A DNA stretch of 8,757 nt from CAZMXP01 sp964570285 (lineage in GTDB: Bacteria > Planctomycetota > PLA2). A program made the translations under genes and the position numbers. The stretch is taken from the NCBI GenBank assembly GCA_964570285.1, contig CAZMXP010000096.1, positions 1 to 8,757 of the forward strand, read 5' to 3'. Position 1 is the first letter of the stretch. The number at the start of each line of letters is the position of its first letter. Positions 1 to 6,789 of this stretch are shown one piece after another. The notes beneath the pieces are model-generated. The model ran no database searches, had not been told where the DNA came from, and saw only the letters and a program-made list of their open reading frames with translations.

Positions 1-12
1 CCCATCGTGCCC

Positions 13-141
13 GATCTCACGCTGCGCGCCAGACGTGGATCATCGAACGCTTACGGATGACCGGGCTCCGGCTCCCCCACGGGAGACGGGACCCGCCCCC
101 TGACCGGTTGACCCCGCGGCGCGCGGGATCTCACTCTGCGC
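13..141. repeat. Short direct repeat pair (13-27 and 127-141)
   Basis: GATCTCACGCTGCGC at 13-27 and GATCTCACTCTGCGC at 127-141 match at 14 of 15 bases in the same orientation. In a 415-base gene-free stretch this is unlikely to be chance. I saw no third copy in the window. The pair could be the footprint of an insertion or excision, or a pair of protein binding sites. Its role is unknown. Confidence 0.45.
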
Positions 142-186
142 AGCGTTGCCGGAAGGACACGCGAAACCGAACGCAAGTGAAGTACT

Positions 187-280
187 GGCAATGGCGTACG
201 CCGTCACGATATCGGCATCGAGATGTGCGGAGTGTGCGTCAAGGCTCATCCTGCTGGTGAGATTGCGGAACGCCATTGCC
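187..280. repeat. 11-base inverted repeat with a 72-base spacer
   Basis: GGCAATGGCGT at 187-197 is the exact reverse complement of 270-280. The left arm also runs into the 10-base palindrome GGCGTACGCC (193-202). The spacer is too long for a simple terminator. It may be a paired binding site, or the remains of a mobile element's ends. No transposase reading frame was recognised between the arms. Confidence 0.35.
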
Positions 281-360
281 GCAAGGCCAATGCAGTGCGC
301 GCACGACGTCGCCTGGAGAGAGAAGCGGGCCCGCCAGCCCGCGCAACCCCTCTCGCCGCG

Positions 361-403
361 GCGTGCGGCGCCATGGGATGCCGCCGCGGGGAATCACCCC
401 CGC
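361..403 (-). terminator. Two adjacent hairpins just past the helicase stop codon
   Basis: Reading away from the helicase stop, the first hairpin pairs 386-391 with 397-403 (a GCGGGG/CCCCGC stem with one extra C, loop AATCA). The second pairs GCG and GCGGC (361-363, 365-369, with T364 bulged) with 380-387 around a 10-base loop. The two share bases 386-387, so they cannot both form fully. The nearer one begins 12 bases after the stop codon, where a transcription terminator would be expected. No run of T follows on the minus strand, so this is not a classic intrinsic terminator; it could act with Rho or as an mRNA 3' stabiliser. Confidence 0.3.
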
Positions 404-415
404 TCGGGCGCCCCA

Positions 416-3400
416 CTACGCTTCTTCTTCCATCGGCAGGTCCATGTCGCGGGCCTCACCATCAATTTCAACTGTCAAGCGCAGGACCGGCGGTCGCTCC
501 CGTACCCTGATTCGCGTCTTCCAGGTCTCGCTTCGCCAGCTTCTCTCGCGTGGCAAGTCTTGGACTCGGCGGAACTCTCCACCACCACGCGGGTCTTCCC
601 TTGATCGGAGGTCAAGCATGGCGTTGTCGAAGTCGCGCTCGTGATCGATCTTGAGCCGCATCTTGGTGCGCGACAGTTGAAGCTTTAGGGGTCCCTTGGT
701 CCACGCTATGACATCCGTGTGGGGAGCCCCAAGCCGTGTAGTGGTGCGCCGTCGCAGGCGAGGCCGCCACCGCGTCACATCGGGCGACGGCTCGTCAGGT
801 ATTTGTGCATCTGGGTCACGCCAGCCTTGTACCGCAACCTTCTCCTCGTAGAGCCGCCTTTGATCTTCCTGTCTTTTCTCCGGTTCCAGAAGTTCGAGCT
901 TCTTCTGGCGACACTTGATTATGCGCACTTGGGCGGCTCGACGTTCGTCCTCCTCATCAGTATGATCGCGAACCATCTCATAGAATGACAGCTTCTCGAC
1001 GTGTTTCGTGCTGATCTTTTCCACTGCCGCTCCCGCAACTGCCCCACCCACTCGCTTCCAGGCTTCTTTCCAGCCGCTTGGATCACCAAGAATCTTGGAG
1101 AGGCGGATTGAGAGTGCCGCCCGGTCTTTGCTAGTCGAAACGCCAAAGGTGGCGACACAAGCCACAAGCGCATCCTCGATGTGAGCGAGAACACCCAGCC
1201 GATCGCTCGCAGCGGCGAGCACGTTCGAGATCCCATCGGGGAACGACCGCGACTCATCAACTAAATCGCATGCGTCCTGCCAGTGCCCACTTCGGGCGCG
1301 GTGCCACAAGGCACAGATGACGATGGAGGCGAGAGTCTCGTCGAGGATCGGACCTCCGCAGTCAAGTAGGCGCCGAGCAAGGGCGAAGAGGCGCTCTTCC
1401 TTAGGTAACTCCGAGAGGATGGCCAGCGCCTCCTGCTTGTGCCCGGCCCGCTCGTAGGCGGTCGCGACTGTTACGAGCGTATCGTCCCTTTGGCCTGGCG
1501 TCGCACCGTGCGCCTCCCAGAGGTCTAGGATTTCGGATTGTTCCCCGAGCTCGTCCAACCACTTGAGGTTCTCGGGAAACGGGGAAAGTCGGGCCTTCGC
1601 TCTCACGTAGTCCTTATCATTAGGACGATCTGGCGAGAGCTTTTCCCAGATGCGAACGGCATCCTCTAGTCGTCCGCCTCGAAACGCAACTTGGGCCATC
1701 TCGATGCTTTCTGAGAGCAGGCCTTGGCCGGCTAGTCGCAGGAGGCAAGCTGCGGCCTGTCCGCGATCCTCGCTTGCAGGAAGGCCAACAAGAGCGGCCG
1801 GCAACGCCGACAACACATCTCGCCAGGTGGAATCGGTGCGCGTCGCATCGGCGGCCTGACCGTCAGTCAGCCAGTCACCAACAGTAACTAGGAGGTGCTG
1901 AGCCTCCGTGGAGCCGTGCTCCCCCACCATGAACACACTTGCACGATGGCGGAGGCTCTTGTCGGTGTCCTGGAACACTTGCCCGAGACGGCTCATCGCG
2001 ACGAAGTCCGCTGCCTCCCAGAAGCACTCCGCCGCTTGCTCCCGGCGACCGAGCTTGTTGTACTCGATTCCAGCCTCGCTTAGTCTACCCTCAAGCCGGA
2101 ATGCCTCGGCAAGTGCCAGACCGGATTCCGCCATTCTACCAATGCTTGCGAAGAGCATTCGGGCTTGACGCAGGAAGAATGGATCCCCCTCACGCCTGCC
2201 TTGTTCCATCAACAATTCGGCCATCCTGCCCGGATCATCCTGCTCCCCAGACCAGCTCTGATCCGTTCCCTGGCGAAGGTAGCAGACTGCCCTCTCCCAG
2301 CGCTCTCGCTGCTTCGGATCAACCCCCGCCCACAGTTTCTCCGCGTGGTCCATGCTGCGCGCGAAACGCCAGAATCCGTCGAGCGCTCTCGGCGTGTCCA
2401 CGATGAACAGGCGTCGCTTTGGCCGGCTGGCAGCAACGTACAGGCGGTTCAGGAAGTACTCCAGGGGCAGATGAAGATCAGCCTCCGTCCCCTCGACGGT
2501 GCCGGATTCGAACGCGCGAGTGACTCGGTCTGGCGCGGATTCTCCAAACTTGTAAAGCAAGACGCGGCTGAATTCGAGGCCCTTTGCTCTCATGGGGCTA
2601 AAGACGTTTCGCGCTACGCCGTCTTCGTCGCGGTGGGTTACCTCCCTAAGGAACGCATCCGCTTCAACCCAATCTCGTTCCTCGCCCTCCTCGCAGTTGA
2701 CGATAACCACCAAGTCCGGCTGATCCTTCAGACGCCTTGCGATGCTCGGATCCTCCACGGAAAAGTAGACGGGAAGAGGCGGATCCTCGGCGGTATCCCA
2801 CCAATCTTGGGGCTCTACGCCACTTCCGGCTTCCTTGTCGAGGAAGAGGGCGCATCTGACCATTAGCACGAGATTACAGAACCGTACGATCGACTTGGAG
2901 GAGCGGTAGTTGTTGCGGAGTTCCCTGTAGTTGAAGACCAACTTCGACAGGCCAGTGCTGTCCAACGCGCGGACTACTTTGTCATGGAAGTCGGCCTTCA
3001 CGGAGTGCCACCGGAACCCGGTGGGGTTAAGCGTCTGAAGCGGATCACCTGCGAACGCGAATGGGATGTTTCTCACTTCGTGAGGATGCACCGAACGACG
3101 GGAGAACAACGAGAGGCGAAAGAGGATATCGAGTTCGATGCGAGTAAAGTCCTGCGCCTCATCGCAAAAAATGGCAGCATAGCTCGGAGTGACCAGATCC
3201 TGCCTCAGCACTTGAGCAGCAAGGTCTTGATCGTCCCAATAGGCGTGATCATTGCACAGCTTCATATACCACGCCTGATAGACTTGGTCATGGATTCTGT
3301 CGAACGTCTCTCTTGTAAGGCTTCGCTGTTTCTGGTGCAGTTCGGTGTAGCTGTCCTTGTCGAAGGGCTCGTCGGCCGAGAACTCCATCCCCTTGATGTA

Positions 3401-4750
3401 AGTGCGGATGCCATGCCAGGCAAGGTCGAGCGGTAAACTGCGTCTTGCCGGTCCCTTGAATTGAGAGTCCCAGAGGCGGCGAAAGCGGGCATAGGTGACG
3501 CGCTTCTCGCGAGGAAAACGGAGCTTCTCGCTCGAAGGGAGCAGCTCGTAAATGAAACTGTGAAAGACCTGGAAGCTGTTGGAGACGGCACCCGCGACAC
3601 GGGCGCCCCACGTATCGGCCGACATGTCGTGCGTGGCATGGCCCAGTATCGAATCCGCGTTGTGAAGAAGAAGGCGGCGCACATGGTCACGCGCTCGGTC
3701 TAGGAGTTCCCGACTACATGTCATGTAGATTGGAAGTGGGCCGCTAGCGTGGAGAGTTCGACTAAGCGTAAACCCAAGATAGTCACACATGAGGTACTGG
3801 AGAATCGTCGACTTTCCGCTCCCGGCTCGACCGTTAACAAATAGCGGGAAGACGGGCGCCGCTGGTTCTCTGCTGCGCACGGAGTTCAGGACGGCCATTT
3901 CCTCATGTGATAGCGCGAGATTGGCTTCGGCATCGCGCTGGACGGCGTACCACGCTTCGTCGTCGGCTAGAAGATAATGCGGGTAGGACCTCTGAGCGTG
4001 CCGCAGCAACACTTCTCTCTGCGCTACGGAGTCATCAAGATCTAGAATTGCCTTATGGCCAGAGGCCAGTGCGGCGAGTGCCTCAGGGCTGCGTTCAAGT
4101 ACAGGCGCCATGACCACGAGTTTCTGGAGCGCTGGAAAGTACCGGTAAAGTATGCCGACGCCCAGCTTGTCATCCCACCAGAGAGGGCCCGCGTCCGGAC
4201 TGAGAGGTATTCCCTCAAGAGCCTTCAGAAGAAGTCCGAGTCGGTCGGCGTAGCGTCTATCACTGAGGCATCGGACCCACTCCTGGGTCTCAAGCACGCC
4301 AAGCTCCGACGAGCCGCCTGTGAGGGCAAGCTCGGGATTGAGGAACTCACTCTCGGTGGCATCCGGTGGCGGTAGTGTCGATACTGCCGGTTTCCGGGCA
4401 ATTTCTGAGACCCACGACTTGAGTTCGTTCATGTCGATACAGGATTCGAACTGGGCCGCAAACCGTTCTTCATGACGTCGCTCGTTGAACTGCACGTACT
4501 CGCTCTGCCCGCGCGTCAGGAAACGCATGAACACCACGACGTGAACGCTGTTCAGCATGTATTCGCGAGCGATCAAACGGAACGAGCGGCCGAACACTTT
4601 CTTGCGGAACGGTGTGCCCATGAAGGCGGTCATGGATCGTGTATGTGCATCACGCTCTACGCGAGCTGCGTATGCGGTGACTCGGCCAAACTCGTTATGG
4701 TCCTCAGCCTCCGCCTTGCAGGTGCGGGCGATAAAGACATGGAGAGCCAT
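416..4750 (-). CDS. Large UvrD/Rep-like superfamily 1 helicase with TPR-like solenoid
   Basis: Predicted ATP-driven 3'-5' DNA translocase or helicase, 1444 residues. All core SF1A motifs are visible: Walker A GRAGSGKST (307-315), motif Ia PIYMTCSRELL (340-350), Walker B with DEAQDF (530-535), motif III GDPLQ (568-572), motif IV NNYRS (613-617), motif V KGLEF (723-727) and motif VI YVAASRPKRR (771-780). The usual Q-motif glutamine appears to be Glu284 (LSHEE). Residues about 1-95 form a small domain whose strand pattern (KKVFGRSFRLIAREY, VHVVVFMRF) recalls the RelE/ParE-like domain at the front of some UvrD-type helicases; this is inference. Residues about 840-1240 are helical TPR-like repeats, probably for protein binding; 1250-1310 is a charged helix; the C-terminus is basic and partly strand-rich. 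No nuclease motif is seen. The overall plan recalls TRANK1-like helicases. The ATG at 4750 is fixed by a strong AGGGAGGAGG ten bases upstream. The gene is alone in its transcript and has lower GC than its neighbours, which suggests acquisition. A defence role is possible but unproven. Confidence 0.93.
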   Translation of the reverse strand: MALHVFIARTCKAEAEDHNEFGRVTAYAARVERDAHTRSMTAFMGTPFRKKVFGRSFRLIAREYMLNSVHVVVFMRFLTRGQSEYVQFNERRHEERFAAQFESCIDMNELKSWVSEIARKPAVSTLPPPDATESEFLNPELALTGGSSELGVLETQEWVRCLSDRRYADRLGLLLKALEGIPLSPDAGPLWWDDKLGVGILYRYFPALQKLVVMAPVLERSPEALAALASGHKAILDLDDSVAQREVLLRHAQRSYPHYLLADDEAWYAVQRDAEANLALSHEEMAVLNSVRSREPAAPVFPLFVNGRAGSGKSTILQYLMCDYLGFTLSRTLHASGPLPIYMTCSRELLDRARDHVRRLLLHNADSILGHATHDMSADTWGARVAGAVSNSFQVFHSFIYELLPSSEKLRFPREKRVTYARFRRLWDSQFKGPARRSLPLDLAWHGIRTYIKGMEFSADEPFDKDSYTELHQKQRSLTRETFDRIHDQVYQAWYMKLCNDHAYWDDQDLAAQVLRQDLVTPSYAAIFCDEAQDFTRIELDILFRLSLFSRRSVHPHEVRNIPFAFAGDPLQTLNPTGFRWHSVKADFHDKVVRALDSTGLSKLVFNYRELRNNYRSSKSIVRFCNLVLMVRCALFLDKEAGSGVEPQDWWDTAEDPPLPVYFSVEDPSIARRLKDQPDLVVIVNCEEGEERDWVEADAFLREVTHRDEDGVARNVFSPMRAKGLEFSRVLLYKFGESAPDRVTRAFESGTVEGTEADLHLPLEYFLNRLYVAASRPKRRLFIVDTPRALDGFWRFARSMDHAEKLWAGVDPKQRERWERAVCYLRQGTDQSWSGEQDDPGRMAELLMEQGRREGDPFFLRQARMLFASIGRMAESGLALAEAFRLEGRLSEAGIEYNKLGRREQAAECFWEAADFVAMSRLGQVFQDTDKSLRHRASVFMVGEHGSTEAQHLLVTVGDWLTDGQAADATRTDSTWRDVLSALPAALVGLPASEDRGQAAACLLRLAGQGLLSESIEMAQVAFRGGRLEDAVRIWEKLSPDRPNDKDYVRAKARLSPFPENLKWLDELGEQSEILDLWEAHGATPGQRDDTLVTVATAYERAGHKQEALAILSELPKEERLFALARRLLDCGGPILDETLASIVICALWHRARSGHWQDACDLVDESRSFPDGISNVLAAASDRLGVLAHIEDALVACVATFGVSTSKDRAALSIRLSKILGDPSGWKEAWKRVGGAVAGAAVEKISTKHVEKLSFYEMVRDHTDEEDERRAAQVRIIKCRQKKLELLEPEKRQEDQRRLYEEKVAVQGWRDPDAQIPDEPSPDVTRWRPRLRRRTTTRLGAPHTDVIAWTKGPLKLQLSRTKMRLKIDHERDFDNAMLDLRSREDPRGGGEFRRVQDLPRERSWRSETWKTRIRVRERPPVLRLTVEIDGEARDMDLPMEEEA

Positions 4751-4760
4751 AGCCGCAGCG

Positions 4761-4770
4761 CCTCCTCCCT
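4761..4770 (-). promoter_or_regulatory. Strong ribosome binding site of the helicase gene
   Basis: On the minus strand this reads AGGGAGGAGG, an extended match to the Shine-Dalgarno consensus, followed by ten bases and then the ATG at 4750. It is by far the best ribosome binding site in the window and fixes the helicase start. Confidence 0.75.
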
Positions 4771-4793
4771 TCGAGTGAATCCTAGCCGACGCA

Positions 4794-4822
4794 AGTATCC
4801 CAAAGTGCTAGAGCAACAGCAA
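4794..4822 (-). promoter_or_regulatory. Candidate sigma-70-type promoter of the helicase gene
   Basis: On the minus strand, TTGCTG (4817-4822) is followed after exactly 17 bases by GATACT (4794-4799). The -10 box matches 4 of 6 consensus bases and the -35 box 3 of 6. It lies about 45 bases ahead of the start codon and upstream of the strong ribosome binding site, in an AT-richer patch. The position and spacing are right but the boxes are weak. Confidence 0.33.
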
Positions 4823-4843
4823 GGGGGAAGGCATGCGCAGCAA

Positions 4844-4855
4844 GGCCGTACGGCC
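4844..4855. promoter_or_regulatory. 12-base perfect palindrome upstream of the candidate promoter
   Basis: GGCCGTACGGCC is a perfect palindrome lying 21 bases upstream of the candidate -35 box of the helicase gene. It could bind a dimeric regulator. Palindromes of this length occur by chance in GC-rich DNA, so the call is weak. Confidence 0.2.
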
Positions 4856-4882
4856 GACGTGTGGCGGCGTGCGTAGCCGGTA

Positions 4883-4972
4883 CTACACCACCAACGCCGT
4901 CACCACCGCGACCACGAGCGCCACCGCCGCGAGCACGCAGAGCACGACGAGCGGCGAGACCTCGGGCCAGCG
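4883..4972 (-). repeat. Left copy of a 90-base direct repeat
   Basis: This segment matches 7377-7466 at 76 of 90 bases by hand alignment, in the same orientation and ending at the same TAG. Most of the 14 differences are synonymous or conservative in the shared membrane-tail frame. The two copies bracket the HEAT and GNAT genes. Confidence 0.8.
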
Positions 4973-4981
4973 GGGGCCCGT

Positions 4982-4998
4982 CGCCCGCTGCGCGGGCG
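4982..4998. other. GC-rich hairpin inside the degraded tail copy
   Basis: CGCCCGC at 4982-4988 pairs perfectly with 4992-4998 around a three-base loop. No T run follows on either strand. It may add to transcript structure after the HEAT gene, but no specific function can be assigned. Confidence 0.35.
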
Positions 4999-5023
4999 GT
5001 GGGTCCTGAAGGTCCGGGCGCCC

Positions 5024-5044
5024 GACGGCGCGGGTCGCGCCGTC
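5024..5044 (-). terminator. Perfect 8-bp hairpin overlapping the HEAT gene stop codon
   Basis: GACGGCGC (5024-5031) pairs with GCGCCGTC (5037-5044) around the five-base loop GGGTC. On the minus strand the stem begins within the TGA stop codon of the HEAT gene. There is no T run after it, so it is not a textbook intrinsic terminator. It could mark the 3' end of the GNAT-HEAT transcript or influence termination at this stop codon. Confidence 0.35.
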
Positions 5045-6767
5045 ACCCGCTGAGGGCGAGCTTCACGGCTTCGAGGCGCTTTCTGTCGTTGGTGTCGGGG
5101 GGGGCGGCACGGAGTCGCTCCTCGATCAGGGGGAGAAGGCTCCGCGCATCCTTGCCGAGCATCAGCAGGATCTCGACGACGTCCTCCTTGTAGGCCGGCT
5201 CGCCGAAGCGACGGAGCGATTGCTCGAGCTCCTCCAGCAGGGGGGCGAGGTCCGCCGGCTCTCCCGAGATCCTCCAGAGCGCGAGGCGTCTCCAGGGGCG
5301 GACGTCCTGCTCGTCGTTCCGGACGAGCTCGCGCAGCCAGTCTTCCGCCGTGCGGGCCTTCGGTCCGATGATCGCCAGGGCGCGCGCGGAGGCCTGGGAG
5401 GCGCGCCGCTCCCGCACGCCGAGCTGGCTCCGGATGGCGGAGATCACGAACTCGTCCTCGGGCGCGATCCGCACGAGGGCCTCGATGCAGCGCACGGCGT
5501 CCACGCCCCGTTCCATGGCCTCCAGAATGCCTTCGACGGCAATCGAGGCATCCGCGCCGTGCCCACCGAGCGTCCAGACGACCGTGGCGCAGAGATCGTC
5601 GGAGGGATCGTCGAGCAGCGAGGCCATGAACTCGACCGTCAACTTGTGGATGGCGAGCAGGCAGTGGAATGCCCCCAAGCGGACCCTGTCGTCGGGATGT
5701 GCGACGAGCGCCGCCCGCAGATCCGCTTCACGATCGACAACGCCCCGCTTGCCGACGATCTGCGGCAACACGTCCGCGGCCGCGGCACGGACGCGACCGT
5801 CCGCGTCTTCAAGCATGAGCCTGGTGATCGCGCCCTCCGCTTCGCGCAGGCGGGCCTCGTCGTCCACGCGGGCGAGGGTTTCGAGAACGCGCTTCCGGAG
5901 CAGCGGCGTCGCGGAGCCGGTCGCCTCAAGCAGGTGCGGGAACATGATCTCGAGGTGCTCCTCGATGCCGAGGAGCAACGCGTGGAGATGCCGCCGGTAC
6001 CGGATGTCGCCGAGTCGGTCGAGGAGCGCTCGCACCCCCTCGGGCCCGAGCCGACACAGCACCGAGGAGGCCCGCTGGTACTCGTCAAACCCGTAGCCGT
6101 TTGTCGGGAACTCGAGGTGCTCGGACCGGATGAACTCGCGCACGGGACCGACGAACGAATCGTCGGGTCCCGCCGCAGAGAGCACGGCGAGTACACCCCC
6201 GGCCAGCATCCCGTCGCGCAGGTGCGCGAAGGTGTGCGGTGCGCAGGCGCGGGCGGTCGTCGGGTCGCCCTGGGCCAGAGCCAGGCATCGGCTGAGTTCC
6301 ATCGGGTCCTTCGAGGTGGAGAGGATCCCGACGAACTGCTCCGTCAGCCCGCGCAGCACTGCCGCGTCGAGCGATTCGACATTGAGCAGGCCGCACAAGG
6401 CGGCGGACCGGGCGACCCCCTCGATAACCTCGGCCACGAGCGCATCGACGCCATGCCCGCCGAGCGACGCGAGTCCGATCGCGGCGTACGCCGACGCATG
6501 CTCGTCAGACGATCGCAGCTCCTTCCGGAGCAGGGTCAGGGCCTCCGTCGCGCCGGCCCCGAGCTTGAACATCGTGACGGCCGCTTCGATGCGGACCTCG
6601 ACCGCCTCGTCGTCAAGGCAGGCGCGGAGCTTGGTCCGATCAACGCCGCCCTCGGCCACCATGCGGCGGAGCTGGGCGACCCACCATTCGATCCTCTCCT
6701 GCTCGTCCCCGCCCCGACAGAGGCCACCCAGCAGCAACACGATCGCGAGGGGCGGACACAGGCGCAT
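5043..6767 (-). CDS. Exported HEAT-repeat protein
   Basis: 574-residue protein of unknown specific function. The N-terminus (MRLCPPLAIVLLLGGLCRGG) is a short Sec-type signal peptide, so the protein is probably exported or held at the membrane. Cys17 does not sit in a proper lipobox (GGLC), so I do not call a lipoprotein. From about residue 45 onward the chain is a helical HEAT-like solenoid. Clear repeat units include DDEAVEVRIEAAVTMFKLG (52-70), SDEHASAYAAIGLASLG (87-103), DADGRVRAAAADVL (321-334), HPDDRVRLGAFHCLLAI (357-373) and DDPSDDLCATVVWTLG (386-401); more degenerate units cover the rest. HEAT solenoids are protein-binding scaffolds; no catalytic motif is seen. The ATG at 6767 directly precedes the signal peptide and lies 22 bases after the GNAT stop, with GGAGGG upstream, so the two genes are probably co-transcribed. 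A perfect hairpin covers the stop codon, and a membrane-tail remnant follows in another frame. Confidence 0.85.
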   Translation of the reverse strand: MRLCPPLAIVLLLGGLCRGGDEQERIEWWVAQLRRMVAEGGVDRTKLRACLDDEAVEVRIEAAVTMFKLGAGATEALTLLRKELRSSDEHASAYAAIGLASLGGHGVDALVAEVIEGVARSAALCGLLNVESLDAAVLRGLTEQFVGILSTSKDPMELSRCLALAQGDPTTARACAPHTFAHLRDGMLAGGVLAVLSAAGPDDSFVGPVREFIRSEHLEFPTNGYGFDEYQRASSVLCRLGPEGVRALLDRLGDIRYRRHLHALLLGIEEHLEIMFPHLLEATGSATPLLRKRVLETLARVDDEARLREAEGAITRLMLEDADGRVRAAAADVLPQIVGKRGVVDREADLRAALVAHPDDRVRLGAFHCLLAIHKLTVEFMASLLDDPSDDLCATVVWTLGGHGADASIAVEGILEAMERGVDAVRCIEALVRIAPEDEFVISAIRSQLGVRERRASQASARALAIIGPKARTAEDWLRELVRNDEQDVRPWRRLALWRISGEPADLAPLLEELEQSLRRFGEPAYKEDVVEILLMLGKDARSLLPLIEERLRAAPPDTNDRKRLEAVKLALSG

Positions 6768-6779
6768 CGGTGGCTTCAG

Positions 6780-6785
6780 CCCTCC
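6780..6785 (-). promoter_or_regulatory. Candidate ribosome binding site of the HEAT gene
   Basis: GGAGGG on the minus strand lies in the short gap after the GNAT stop codon. Its distance to the ATG is 12 bases, slightly long. It supports coupled expression of GNAT and HEAT and the start chosen at 6767. Confidence 0.4.
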
Positions 6786-6789
6786 GCGC

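Larger units (their letters stand above)
1..415. other. Gene-free stretch downstream of the helicase gene
   Basis: I find no gene I can support here. Open frames exist on both strands, but none shows a recognisable motif, a ribosome binding site or a convincing composition. A plus-strand frame is open from the window edge to a TGA at 58-60 and could be the last 19 codons of a gene lying to the left; this cannot be decided from so few codons. The stretch is uneven: 61-120 is very GC-rich (49 of 60 bases by hand count), while about 150-290 is more balanced. It holds a 15-base near-perfect direct repeat, an 11-base inverted repeat, a small hairpin (CTCCC at 72-76 with GGGAG at 81-85) and two hairpins next to the helicase stop codon. 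It may be a degraded region or an island edge. Confidence 0.5.
4883..5062 (-). pseudogene. Degraded copy of the zinc-ribbon/membrane-tail gene
   Basis: This open frame ends in TAG at 4883-4885. Its last 29 codons encode RWPEVSPL followed by a hydrophobic segment ending VVTALVV, matching the C-terminus of the intact gene at 7377-7586 at 25 of 29 residues. All four differences are Val for Ile or Val for Thr. Similarity seems to continue upstream to about 5020: GGCGCCC...CAGGACC lines up with the intact gene's GAPLRQD codons, but with one base missing, which breaks the frame there. The zinc-ribbon cysteines are absent, and no ATG, GTG or TTG precedes the membrane segment, so it is unlikely to be translated alone. 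Its upstream part overlaps the end of the HEAT gene in another frame. It is most likely a remnant left by duplication or rearrangement. An alternative is that it is an alternative C-terminal membrane anchor for the HEAT protein, reached by +1 frameshifting. Confidence 0.5.

Noticed and set aside
40..604. Several small open frames in the left flank on both strands
   Set aside because: None has a ribosome binding site or a recognisable family; the plus-strand frames running past 416 are antisense to the helicase. I could not support any of them.
2165..2866. 233-codon plus-strand frame inside the helicase gene
   Set aside because: It is antisense to helicase motifs IV-VI, which are well-conserved protein, so this frame is a shadow.
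6710..6767. Lipoprotein signal on the HEAT protein
   Set aside because: The residues before Cys17 are GGL, which does not fit the [LVI][ASTVI][GAS]C lipobox; a plain Sec signal is the safer call.
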